From positions 1 through 5,235 of the forward strand of contig JAIXVO010000112.1 of the NCBI GenBank assembly GCA_027482985.1: a stretch of DNA of 5,235 nucleotides, in the 5' to 3' direction. The notes under the pieces are model-generated. The model worked only from the letters and a program-made list of their open reading frames with translations. It did not search any database and was not told the origin of the DNA. This DNA comes from Cyanobacteriota bacterium. Lineage in GTDB: Bacteria; Cyanobacteriota; Cyanobacteriia; Leptolyngbyales; Leptolyngbyaceae. Position numbers and translations under genes: made by a program. Positions 1 through 5,235 of this stretch are shown here, piece by piece (within the stretch, counting starts at the first letter, position 1; each line of letters begins with the position of its first letter).

Positions 1-353
1 CGTTCTAGGCGAGCGCGATCGCGTTTGGGCAGACCCAACAAAATATTGCGACTTTGCCAGACTAAAACAGCGGTGGTGAAGGCGATACAGGTAAATAAGG
101 CGATCGCGGGAATGGGATGAAAATGCAGTCCGTAGTACACTGCTGCCCAGGTGAAGTACTCGTGGATCAGGGTCAGCGGGTAACGCAACCCCCACAGGCT
201 GAAACTACCGAGGGTGAGCCACAGTCCCCCCACAAACGCCCACCGTCCATAGACAGTTAAACGATGCAGGCGATCGACCTGCTGCTGCAAGGTGGTATCA
301 CTCGTGGGGGGCAGATCGACAAAGGGCTGATCCGGTTGATTCGATTGCGACAT
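1..353 (-). CDS. Membrane protein of unknown function, N-terminal 117 codons (cut by window edge)
   Basis: I do not recognise this protein. The frame is open from an ATG at 353-351 to the window edge. Two HIP1 octamers (15-22 and 100-107) lie inside it, as is usual for cyanobacterial chromosomal sequence. The first ~35 residues are polar and rich in Gln, Asp and Pro, without a signal peptide. Hydrophobic, aromatic-rich segments follow at about residues 37-57 and 66-99 (probably two or three membrane helices, with an LHFHP motif at 76-80). A basic stretch (KRDRAR, 110-115) then suggests a cytoplasmic loop or tail under the positive-inside rule. The ATG lies 33 bases after the secF stop on the same strand with no terminator between, so it is probably co-transcribed with secDF. 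The ribosome binding site is weak (GGAT about 11 bases upstream). A link to protein export is only a guess from position. Confidence 0.75.
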   Translation of the reverse strand, partial: MSQSNQPDQPFVDLPPTSDTTLQQQVDRLHRLTVYGRWAFVGGLWLTLGSFSLWGLRYPLTLIHEYFTWAAVYYGLHFHPIPAIALFTCIAFTTAVLVWQSRNILLGLPKRDRARLE

Positions 354-386
354 CGTCAAGACTATCCACGATTGAGGAAAACGCTA

Positions 387-1382
387 CTACGATGATGCCT
401 CATCCGATTGCAGACCGTCTGGCACGGCTTCAATCACCGTATCCGGGTAGGCGCGTCCAGTCCGTTCTCGATACAGGGCTAGCAGCGTGCTGGCAATGAA
501 GATACTGGAATAAGCCCCGGCTACAAACCCGATAATTAAAGCCAGGGCAAAGGTTTTCAGGGTTTCGCCACCAAAGAAGACGATCGCCACCAGACTCAAC
601 AAGGTGGTAAAGGTGGTGTTGATCGATCGCGTCAGGGTTTGATTAACGGCATCATCGACTACATCATCAATGTGCATCTGGGGATTGAGGGAGATCGTTT
701 CCCGGACGCGATCGTAAATCACGACGGTATCATTCACCGAGAAGCCGACGATCGTCAGCAACGCCACGATGAACAAGGAATCCACTTCTGTCCCAAACAG
801 CAGCCCCAAAATGGCAAAGATACCAACGGTAATTAGGACATCATGTAGCAGCGCCACGAGGGCAAAAAGGGCATAGTCCAACTTAAACCGCAGGCTAAGA
901 TAAATCGTGATCCCGGCAAATGACACCAGCAACGCCAATAAACCAGAGGTGAAAAGCTGCTGCCCAATCACTGCCCCCACAGTATCAATCTGCGTTTTGG
1001 CGGGGTCAAAGGTGCCTAACTTTTGACTCAAGGCCGCTTGCAACTGAGTCCGCTGTTCGCTGGCGAGAGGTGAGGTGCGAATCGTGATCCCCACCTGCCG
1101 CCCCTGGTTGTCGGTGATGGCTTGAATGCTGCTATTACCTAACCCTTGCGCCGCCAAAATTTCGCGAGCGGCAGCAATATCAATCGGTTGATCACAATTG
1201 TTTGTTGTTTTGGTGCAATCCAGCTCAAATTGCAGCCGCGTGCCCCCGACAAAGTCTAAACCGGGACGCAACGGAGCCCCATAGCGTTGCCAGGAGATCA
1301 GCATCGCCAGAAAGCCCGCCAGAATGATCGCGGCAGAGATGCCCCACCACAGGTTGCGTTGGCGAATGACTTGCAGTTTCAT
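387..1382 (-). CDS. secF: Protein translocase subunit SecF
   Basis: SecF pairs with SecD in the membrane; the complex uses the ion gradient to complete SecYEG-dependent protein export. In cyanobacteria this may serve the plasma membrane, the thylakoid or both. The 331 residues show the family layout: a first membrane helix (about 11-31), the GLDFVGGT motif at 41-48, a small extracytoplasmic domain (to ~140), then five helices (about 145-165, 170-194, 202-222, 258-272 and 275-303). The diagnostic NDTVVIYDR motif is at 217-225, with D218, D224 and R225; the [11 protein letters not shown] stretch follows at 247-257. Length is near the usual ~310-330. Cys56 and Cys63 in the extracytoplasmic domain could form a disulfide. 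The start is firm: the in-frame TAA that ends secD lies one codon upstream, and a strong GGAGG sits 8 bases before the ATG. Co-transcription and translational coupling with secD are likely. Confidence 0.97.
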   Translation of the reverse strand: MKLQVIRQRNLWWGISAAIILAGFLAMLISWQRYGAPLRPGLDFVGGTRLQFELDCTKTTNNCDQPIDIAAAREILAAQGLGNSSIQAITDNQGRQVGITIRTSPLASEQRTQLQAALSQKLGTFDPAKTQIDTVGAVIGQQLFTSGLLALLVSFAGITIYLSLRFKLDYALFALVALLHDVLITVGIFAILGLLFGTEVDSLFIVALLTIVGFSVNDTVVIYDRVRETISLNPQMHIDDVVDDAVNQTLTRSINTTFTTLLSLVAIVFFGGETLKTFALALIIGFVAGAYSSIFIASTLLALYRERTGRAYPDTVIEAVPDGLQSDEASS

Positions 1383-1385
1383 GAG

Positions 1386-2795
1386 TTATGCCTCCACCTT
1401 CGTCGCTTTCACATTGGGGCAAAAATATTCCGGCTTCCGTAAACCTGGAAAACTAATGGCGTACAGCATCAAGGTGCGACTACAAGTAACGGCAGTAAAC
1501 ATACTAATCAAAACCCCAATCCCCAGCGTGAGGGCAAACCCTTTGACCAACCCCGCCCCCAGGAAAAACAGGGCTAAACAAGCAATGATCGTCGTGACGT
1601 TACTATCCAAAATGCTGGAGAAGGCGCGATAGAAGCCCGATTCCACAGAGCGATAAAGACTTTTCCCAGCCCGGAGTTCTTCGCGGGTGCGCTCAAAGAT
1701 CAACACGTTGGCATCCACCGCCATCCCGATACTCAAAATGAAGCCCGCAATGCCAGGGAGGGTCAGCGTCACGCCCAGAATCACGAAGGCAGCGAGGGTG
1801 AGCAGGGCATAAATCATCAGTGCCACATCCGCGATCGCCCCCGGTAGGCGGTAGTAGGCAATCATGAACAGCAGCACCAGGAATAAGCCACCGACACCAG
1901 CGTAAATACTGCTTTGAATACTGTCTCGCCCCAAGGTCGCCCCCACGGTGCGGTTCTCCACCACTTCTACGGGTAACGGCAACGCCCCCCCTTTCAACTG
2001 AATGGCTAAGTCTCTCGCCGTTTCCAGGTCAAACCGCCCTTCAATTACGGCAGAACCACCCGTGATCCCTGTGGTGGCAAATTCGACGGGCACCGAGTAG
2101 GCAAAGTTCGGTCCCACCGGAGCGCCATCCAGGAAGATGCCGAGGGTGCGACCCGTCCCCGCCAAATCTTTCGTCAACTGAGCAAATAATTCGCCGCCCC
2201 GTTGATCAAATTTCAGACCCACATTCCAGATATTTTGCTGGTTGGTGGCATTAGGATAGGCATCTTCCAGATTCGTGCCGCCCAATTCGGTCTTTTCAAA
2301 GATTTCCGCGATCGCCGTATAGGTCTTTTGCAAATTCTCTTGATTCGTCGCGATCGCCGCTTCATCCCCGGTTTTCCGCAACTCATCCCGTTTCGCCAAT
2401 TTTTCTCGCAACTGTTGCGTCTCAATTTGGAGTTGCGCTTCGGTGCCGGGCTTTTGCTTGCGGAATTCTAACTGCGCCGTGCCACCCAATACCCGTTCCG
2501 CCTGCGCGGGATCGTTCACGCCAGGTAATTGCACCACGATTTGATCGCTCCCAGCGGGAAACACAATCGGTTCCGACACGCCCAGTCCGTTAATCCGGCC
2601 TTCAATCACTCGCTGCACCGCTTCCAGATCGCCGGGTTTAATTTCCGGGTGTTTCGGCGTCGGCTTCACCTGAATCGTCAACTGCGAGCCGCCGCGCAAA
2701 TCCAACCCGAGCTGGGGCGGGACTTTCCAAATCACCGCGATCGCGCCAATCACCAGCACGAGAATAAAGAGTAACAAAAATCGTTGTCTGCCCAT
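1386..2795 (-). CDS. secD: Protein translocase subunit SecD
   Basis: SecD is the larger subunit of the SecDF export motor. The 469 residues begin with a membrane helix (about 6-23) followed by GLDLRGG at 30-36. The extracytoplasmic P1 domain runs to about 290; it includes a charged, probably coiled-coil stretch (about 115-170), the LKGGALPLP region (268-276) and [10 protein letters not shown] (284-293). The C-terminal membrane part has about five helices. The [13 protein letters not shown] motif is at 357-369; D361 corresponds to the conserved proton-path aspartate (D519 in E. coli). [17 protein letters not shown] follows at 386-402. It is much shorter than E. coli SecD (615 residues) but of the size usual in cyanobacteria. 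The start is unambiguous: an in-frame TGA lies at 2813-2811 with no other start codon between, and AGGGA at 2807-2803 is a good ribosome binding site. No yajC is visible nearby. Confidence 0.97.
   Translation of the reverse strand: MGRQRFLLLFILVLVIGAIAVIWKVPPQLGLDLRGGSQLTIQVKPTPKHPEIKPGDLEAVQRVIEGRINGLGVSEPIVFPAGSDQIVVQLPGVNDPAQAERVLGGTAQLEFRKQKPGTEAQLQIETQQLREKLAKRDELRKTGDEAAIATNQENLQKTYTAIAEIFEKTELGGTNLEDAYPNATNQQNIWNVGLKFDQRGGELFAQLTKDLAGTGRTLGIFLDGAPVGPNFAYSVPVEFATTGITGGSAVIEGRFDLETARDLAIQLKGGALPLPVEVVENRTVGATLGRDSIQSSIYAGVGGLFLVLLFMIAYYRLPGAIADVALMIYALLTLAAFVILGVTLTLPGIAGFILSIGMAVDANVLIFERTREELRAGKSLYRSVESGFYRAFSSILDSNVTTIIACLALFFLGAGLVKGFALTLGIGVLISMFTAVTCSRTLMLYAISFPGLRKPEYFCPNVKATKVEA
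1391..1395 (-). promoter_or_regulatory. Ribosome binding site of secF inside the secD 3' end
   Basis: The minus strand reads GGAGG, then 8 bases, then the secF ATG. The site overlaps the last codons of secD (Val-Glu-Ala), and the secD stop is only three bases before the secF start. Ribosomes finishing secD can therefore re-initiate on secF, which would keep the two subunits in proportion. Confidence 0.85.
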
Positions 2796-2802
2796 ACGTT
2801 GA

Positions 2803-2807
2803 TCCCT
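2803..2807 (-). promoter_or_regulatory. Ribosome binding site of secD
   Basis: AGGGA lies 7 bases before the secD ATG. An in-frame TGA at 2813-2811 excludes longer starts. The site begins immediately after the 3' arm of an inverted repeat (2808-2842), so its accessibility may depend on that fold. Confidence 0.8.
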
Positions 2808-2842
2808 ACATCAGAGCCATGATAACGCGATCGCCCTGATGT
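2808..2842 (-). promoter_or_regulatory. Inverted repeat abutting the secD ribosome binding site
   Basis: Arms at 2842-2833 (ACATCAGGGC in the RNA sense) and 2817-2808 (GCUCUGAUGU) pair over 10 positions with one G-U wobble, around a 15-base loop. There is no following U-tract, so it is not an intrinsic terminator. If transcribed, the hairpin would end directly against the AGGGA of secD. A HIP1 octamer (2827-2834) partly overlaps the 5' arm, so part of the symmetry could be incidental. A competing reading is that TATCAT on the minus strand (2824-2819) is a -10 box, in which case most of the hairpin is not transcribed. Confidence 0.5.
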
Positions 2843-2860
2843 CTCGCGTTCTAAAGTTTT

Positions 2861-2874
2861 GTACCAAATGCTAC
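2861..2874 (-). promoter_or_regulatory. Possible NtcA binding site upstream of secD
   Basis: The bases GTACCAAATGCTAC match the GTA-N8-TAC consensus of NtcA, the global nitrogen regulator of cyanobacteria. The centre lies about 72 bases upstream of the secD ATG. Unlike the amt site, no good -10 box lies about 22 bases downstream. The nearest candidate is TATCAT (2824-2819), 36 bases after the box, which would fit a more upstream activator position or no function. A six-base palindromic consensus is expected about once by chance in a window this long, so this rests mainly on its intergenic location. Confidence 0.35.
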
Positions 2875-2975
2875 CCGCTCACCCATTGCGCTCGGTAGAC
2901 CCAGAATTGAGCTGAGTGCCAGACAGTCAAAACGACCGCGATCGCCAGCTCCCACAGCAGCGTAATCGCGGTCAT
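2871..2975 (-). CDS. Possible 34-residue single-helix membrane microprotein between amt and secD
   Basis: An ATG at 2975-2973, 22 bases after the amt stop, opens a frame of 34 codons ending in TAG. The peptide begins MTAITLLWELAIAVVLTVW and continues HSAQFWVYRAQWVSG. Residues 3-19 are strongly hydrophobic, with an aromatic, Arg-containing C-terminal part, so a single membrane helix is plausible. A HIP1 octamer at 2938-2945 falls in frame as Ala-Ile-Ala. I do not recognise it as any of the small photosynthetic subunits. The ribosome binding site is poor, and the start codon lies in the stem of a predicted hairpin (2970-2997). It may be a real small protein in the amt-secD transcript, a leader peptide for secD, or a chance frame; short hydrophobic frames are common by chance. 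Confidence 0.3.
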   Translation of the reverse strand: MTAITLLWELAIAVVLTVWHSAQFWVYRAQWVSG

Positions 2976-2997
2976 TCCACACCGGGATCAGATGACC
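2970..2997 (-). promoter_or_regulatory. Hairpin between the amt stop and the small ORF start
   Basis: In the RNA sense GGUCAU (2997-2992) pairs with AUGACC (2975-2970). After a four-base bulge, UCC (2987-2985) pairs with GGA (2978-2976) around a six-base loop. The outer stem begins directly after the amt TAA and contains the AUG of the 34-residue ORF. No U-tract follows, so I do not call a terminator. It could slow 3' decay of the amt message or hide the small start codon; chance is also possible. Confidence 0.35.
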
Positions 2998-4542
2998 TTA
3001 ATCGAGTACTTTTTGGGCAAAAGAGAGTTCACCTGCCAGACTTTCGCCATAGGCTTCCTCACCATGCTCGTGGATATCCAGCCCTTCCTCTTCCGTCACT
3101 TCGCTGACCCGCAAATCCATAAACACCGAGAGCAACTTCAGAATCAAGAAGGTGCCCAAGCCCGCCACAATATAGGCCAGGATCACCCCCATGATATTTT
3201 CCAAGAAGAGATTGATTTCACCATAGGCTAACCCTTGGGTCGTCACCGCCGCATTAACGGATTTGGTCGCAAAGACACCCGTCAAAATCGCACCCAACGT
3301 TCCCCCCACCCCGTGAATGGGGAAGGTATCGAGGGAATCGTCAAATTGCAATTTTGCCTTCAAGTTCACGGCATAGAAGCAAACTACGGAGGTCGCCGCA
3401 CCAATGATGATGGCTGAAATGGGAGTGACAAACCCAGCCGCAGGCGTAATGCCGACCAACCCAGCCACAAAGCCGCTGCCTAGACCCACAGCCGTTGGCT
3501 TGCCTTTAGTGATCCATTCCACCGCAACCCAGGCTAACCCAGCCGCAGCCGCAGCCACCATCGTCGCCACGAACGCAACCGCCGCTAGCGACCCAGCCCC
3601 GATCGCACTACCCGCATTAAAGCCAAACCAGCCGAACCACAGAATGCCAACCCCCAACAGCACAAAGGGCACATTGTGCGGCAAAATCGGTTTGACTGTC
3701 CAATCTTTGCGGGGGCCAATCATCCAGGCTGCCACCAGTGCCGACACCCCAGAACTGACGTGCACCACCAGCCCACCCGCAAAGTCTAGTGATCCGCGCG
3801 AAGCCAGCCAGCCTTTGCCCCATACCTGATGCGCTAAGGGGCAATAGATGAAAGTAATCCACAGCACGATAAACCAGAAGAAGGCTTTGAAACTCATGCG
3901 TTCCGCGACGGCACCAGACACTAACCCAACCGTGATGATGGCAAACATCATCTGGTAAACCATGAACACCTGATGCGGAATTGTCGGGCCATAGCCAATG
4001 GGATCGGGGGCATCAAAGGCCACCCCATTCAAGAAGACCCAGTTGAGGTTCCCAATCAGGCTTTGAAACCCCTGGGCGTAGCCGTCAGAACCTAATTCGC
4101 CCGCACTAAAACTGAGGCTGTAGCCCCACAACACCCAAATGACTGCCACTAAGCCCAACCCAATCAGGCTCATCATCATGGTGTTGAGGACGTTACGAGA
4201 CCGCACCAACCCGCCATAGAAAAAGGCCAGACCAGGGGTCATAAATAACACCATCGCCGACGACATCAGCATCCAAGCGGTGTCTCCCGGATTGATTTTG
4301 GAAGCATCCGCAGCGGGAGTTTGAGCGATCGCGGTTTGCGCCATCGGCCCCGTCAACAAACTGATCAGTGTGAGCAGGGCGATCGGTAAGCAGAAGGCGA
4401 GCGTGAGCCGCAACCAGGCAGGGCGTTTGGCGTGCCGTTGCTCAACTGGCCCCAGAGGTGAGAAAAACTGTCGTACCGCCGCTCCATTCCAGCGCGCATG
4501 AGACTTACTTTTTCGATTTTTAGACGCGTGAATTCTAGACAT
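2998..4542 (-). CDS. amt: Ammonium transporter, Amt family (complete)
   Basis: This Amt/MEP/Rh channel-type transporter moves ammonium or ammonia across the cytoplasmic membrane. From the chosen ATG it has 514 residues. A long basic N-terminal region (2-43) and a hydrophobic stretch (44-63) end in an Ala-x-Ala cleavage site (71-73, before Gln74), so a cleaved signal peptide is likely, as in other cyanobacterial Amt proteins. The mature part begins near INPGDTAWML with about eleven helices. The family signature runs from D253 to R278 (DFAGGLVVHVSSG...GPR). By spacing, W241, D253, H261 and H410 match E. coli AmtB W148, D160, H168 and H318. The C-terminal GLD...HGEEAY region (487-498) is the part known to contact PII proteins. 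The frame is open to an ATG at 4683, but that codon lies upstream of the predicted transcription start, so I chose 4542; its ribosome binding site is weak (GAGG, 14 bases away). It is the second of two tandem amt genes. Confidence 0.95.
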   Translation of the reverse strand: MSRIHASKNRKSKSHARWNGAAVRQFFSPLGPVEQRHAKRPAWLRLTLAFCLPIALLTLISLLTGPMAQTAIAQTPAADASKINPGDTAWMLMSSAMVLFMTPGLAFFYGGLVRSRNVLNTMMMSLIGLGLVAVIWVLWGYSLSFSAGELGSDGYAQGFQSLIGNLNWVFLNGVAFDAPDPIGYGPTIPHQVFMVYQMMFAIITVGLVSGAVAERMSFKAFFWFIVLWITFIYCPLAHQVWGKGWLASRGSLDFAGGLVVHVSSGVSALVAAWMIGPRKDWTVKPILPHNVPFVLLGVGILWFGWFGFNAGSAIGAGSLAAVAFVATMVAAAAAGLAWVAVEWITKGKPTAVGLGSGFVAGLVGITPAAGFVTPISAIIIGAATSVVCFYAVNLKAKLQFDDSLDTFPIHGVGGTLGAILTGVFATKSVNAAVTTQGLAYGEINLFLENIMGVILAYIVAGLGTFLILKLLSVFMDLRVSEVTEEEGLDIHEHGEEAYGESLAGELSFAQKVLD

Positions 4543-4658
4543 CGTAAACTGCAAAACCTCGCGAAGTTGTTGAACAGGCTCCGGCGGCGAACACGGCTCT
4601 TCTGGGTGCAAAGTCAGCGCCAGTAGGGGGCGGGAAGACCGACAGACCAAATCTAATG
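4543..4658 (-). other. Predicted long 5' leader of amt
   Basis: If transcription starts near 4658, the leader is about 116 bases. The amt frame is open through it, but the translated stretch looks unlike any Amt N-terminus, is rich in Pro, Arg and Leu, and would sit before the signal peptide. I therefore read it as untranslated. I see no known riboswitch or clear stem-loop in it. Confidence 0.5.
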
Positions 4659-4664
4659 GAGCCG

Positions 4665-4670
4665 ATTGTG
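4665..4670 (-). promoter_or_regulatory. Predicted -10 box of the amt promoter
   Basis: CACAAT on the minus strand matches TATAAT at four of six positions. It lies exactly 22 bases after the NtcA box, the spacing typical of NtcA-activated promoters, which lack a good -35 box. Transcription would start near 4658, placing the NtcA site centre at about -41.5. This would leave the alternative ATG at 4683 outside the transcript. Confidence 0.55.
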
Positions 4671-4692
4671 ATGGGATCAACATCAGGAAAAA

Positions 4693-4706
4693 GTATCTTC
4701 TTATAC
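4693..4706 (-). promoter_or_regulatory. NtcA binding site of the amt promoter
   Basis: GTATCTTCTTATAC matches GTA-N8-TAC, the binding consensus of NtcA, the CRP-family regulator that activates nitrogen-assimilation genes when 2-oxoglutarate is high. Amt genes are well-established NtcA targets, and a -10 box is correctly spaced. The inner bases are not the optimal ones (GTAACA...TGTTAC), so binding may be moderate. Induction under nitrogen limitation is the inference. Confidence 0.7.
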
Positions 4707-4954
4707 CTACCGACGTGAGAATTCATGATTCGCAGTCCGAACCAATCTGTTCATGCTGCTGTCTGCCCTTAAACATCGGCACTTGGGCAAAATGCAAAAA
4801 AATATCAAAGTTTTTATAGAACCTTTGATCTGATTGAAGGAATGATACGGAGTTCATGAACCTGGCGAAATAAAGGAGCGCGCTGCGAGGTGGCGGAGGA
4901 TTGGCTGGGGCGTTTTGCTAAAGGCAATCCCACGGGTTAGCCTGAATACTGCCG
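4707..4954. other. Intergenic region between the amt terminator and the amt promoter
   Basis: No convincing gene is seen on either strand here. It holds an AT-rich hairpin with a T-run (4796-4829), a perfect 10-base palindrome GTTCATGAAC (4852-4861) and a G-rich stretch on the plus strand (about 4875-4911). A 44-codon minus-strand frame (4857-4723) crosses the NtcA-proximal sequence and does not resemble a protein I know. Confidence 0.6.
4796..4829 (-). terminator. Weak candidate hairpin with T-run
   Basis: On the minus strand ATCAAAG (4829-4823) and CTTTGAT (4810-4804) are a perfect 7-base inverted repeat around a 12-base loop, followed by A and seven Ts (4802-4796). The shape is that of a terminator, but the stem is short and AT-rich. 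It might be a backup terminator for the upstream amt gene or an AT-rich upstream element of the next promoter. Confidence 0.3.
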
Positions 4955-4992
4955 AAAATAAAAAAGTAGCGGAAGGGTGAGTTCCGCTACTT
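4955..4992 (-). terminator. Intrinsic terminator of the upstream amt gene
   Basis: On the minus strand AAGTAGCGGAA (4992-4982) and TTCCGCTACTT (4974-4964) form a perfect 11-base stem with a 7-base loop (4981-4975). The 3' arm runs into a T-rich tract, five Ts, one A and four Ts, to 4955. It begins 40 bases after the stop of the upstream amt gene. No T-tract lies on the opposite side, so it works in one direction only. It implies that the second amt has its own promoter. Confidence 0.9.
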
Positions 4993-5032
4993 GAAAGATA
5001 TGTGAATTAAGTTTTGAGCAACCAGTTAGCGG

Positions 5033-5235
5033 TTAGTAACCTGTGCCTCGAACCGCACTGGGAGCAACCCCACTGGTGTCGATCATGGAACTGGTGCTTT
5101 CTTTGACGAAGCCAGCATAAGCTTCCATGCCATGTTCGCCAATATCCAGACCCATCATTTCCTCTTCTTCGGTTACCCGAATTCCCAGGGTGGTCTTCAG
5201 AACTACCCAGAAAATTGAGGAAATCAAAACGGTGA
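5033..5235 (-). CDS. amt: Ammonium transporter, Amt family, C-terminal 66 residues (cut by window edge)
   Basis: Only the 3' end of this gene is in the window. The visible frame starts with the end of a membrane helix (ISSIFWVVL), then GIRVTEEEE and the conserved cytoplasmic C-terminal region [12 protein letters not shown] (visible residues 28-39). This corresponds to GLDIHEHGEEAY in the complete Amt downstream. In the family this region couples transport to PII binding. The tail after the motif is 27 residues, rich in Ser, Thr and Gly, against 16 in the other copy, and shows no similarity to it, so the two paralogues may respond differently to their partner. No internal ATG is expected to be a start; the protein continues beyond the window. 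Tandem amt genes are known in other cyanobacteria, such as the amt4-amt1-amtB cluster of Anabaena. Confidence 0.9.
   Translation of the reverse strand, partial: TVLISSIFWVVLKTTLGIRVTEEEEMMGLDIGEHGMEAYAGFVKESTSSMIDTSGVAPSAVRGTGY

Larger units (their letters stand above)
15..4332. repeat. HIP1 octamers (GCGATCGC), nine dispersed copies
   Basis: Perfect copies are at 15-22, 100-107, 1831-1838, 2308-2315, 2350-2357, 2737-2744, 2827-2834, 2938-2945 and 4325-4332. HIP1 is a highly over-represented palindrome in many cyanobacterial genomes; random sequence would hold one in about 65 kb. Most copies lie in coding frames. The amt coding region holds only one, within the signal peptide region. Confidence 0.95.

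Noticed and set aside
2213..2425. Minus-strand 70-codon Arg/Lys-rich frame inside secD
   Set aside because: It is a shifted frame of the hydrophilic coiled-coil part of secD; its basic composition is a by-product of the Glu/Gln-rich codons there.
2862..2945. TTGACT (minus strand, within the small ORF) as the -35 box of a secD promoter
   Set aside because: No acceptable -10 box lies 16-18 bases downstream, so I could not support a sigma-70 promoter there.
3404..3829. Plus-strand 141-codon frame opposite amt, rich in Ala, Pro and Thr
   Set aside because: It is the antisense of a well-supported Amt coding region; its low-complexity Ala/Pro/Thr composition is what antisense of a Gly/Ala/Val-rich membrane gene gives.
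4543..4683. 47-residue N-terminal extension of Amt from the ATG at 4683
   Set aside because: The start codon lies between the predicted NtcA box and -10 box, so it would not be transcribed; the extension has no Amt-like sequence.
4535..4726. Minus-strand 63-codon frame starting MNSHVGRYKK, overlapping the amt start
   Set aside because: It spans the NtcA box and -10 box and overlaps amt in another frame; there is no ribosome binding site and no similarity I recognise.
4723..4857. Minus-strand 44-codon frame in the intergenic region upstream of amt
   Set aside because: It has no ribosome binding site, reads through the T-run as Ile-Phe-Leu, has no recognisable motif and lies directly before the NtcA box. 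It is most likely chance.
4915..4927. Short inverted repeat TTGC...GCAA in the intergenic region
   Set aside because: A four-base stem with no T-tract on either strand is too small to call.
5033..5227. A separate 64-residue protein starting at the TTG at 5227
   Set aside because: The frame stays open to the window edge and encodes the last helix and C-terminal region of an Amt; it is the end of a larger gene, not a small one.

Overview
The window looks like a chromosomal segment of a cyanobacterium. It carries nine perfect copies of the HIP1 octamer GCGATCGC, where chance would give far fewer than one. Its proteins have the layout of cyanobacterial SecD, SecF and Amt. I cannot name the genus; the base composition (roughly half G+C) and the paired ammonium transporter genes fit several filamentous lineages.

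All recognisable genes lie on the minus strand, so transcription runs from high to low coordinates. In that order they are: the 3' end of a first ammonium transporter gene (5235-5033); a strong intrinsic terminator (4992-4955); a long intergenic region ending in a likely NtcA-activated promoter (NtcA box 4693-4706, -10 box 4665-4670); a complete second ammonium transporter gene (4542-2998); a 202-base gap with a possible 34-residue hydrophobic small ORF (2975-2871), a second NtcA-type box (2861-2874) and a hairpin against the secD ribosome binding site; secD (2795-1386); secF (1382-387), three bases after secD; and the first 117 codons of an unrecognised membrane protein gene (353 to the window edge).

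The window joins two functions. The tandem Amt proteins import or scavenge ammonium. They carry the C-terminal GLD...HG.EAY region that, in the family, communicates with the PII signal protein. SecD and SecF form the accessory complex of the Sec translocase, which uses an ion gradient to help pull proteins across the membrane. The main points for a second look are the gap between amt and secD, which holds several overlapping regulatory-looking elements and no visible terminator, and the fact that the only two GTA-N8-TAC matches in the window lie in the two regions upstream of amt and secD. No mobile element, CRISPR array, tRNA or rRNA was seen, and there is no clear sign of a wholly new system.
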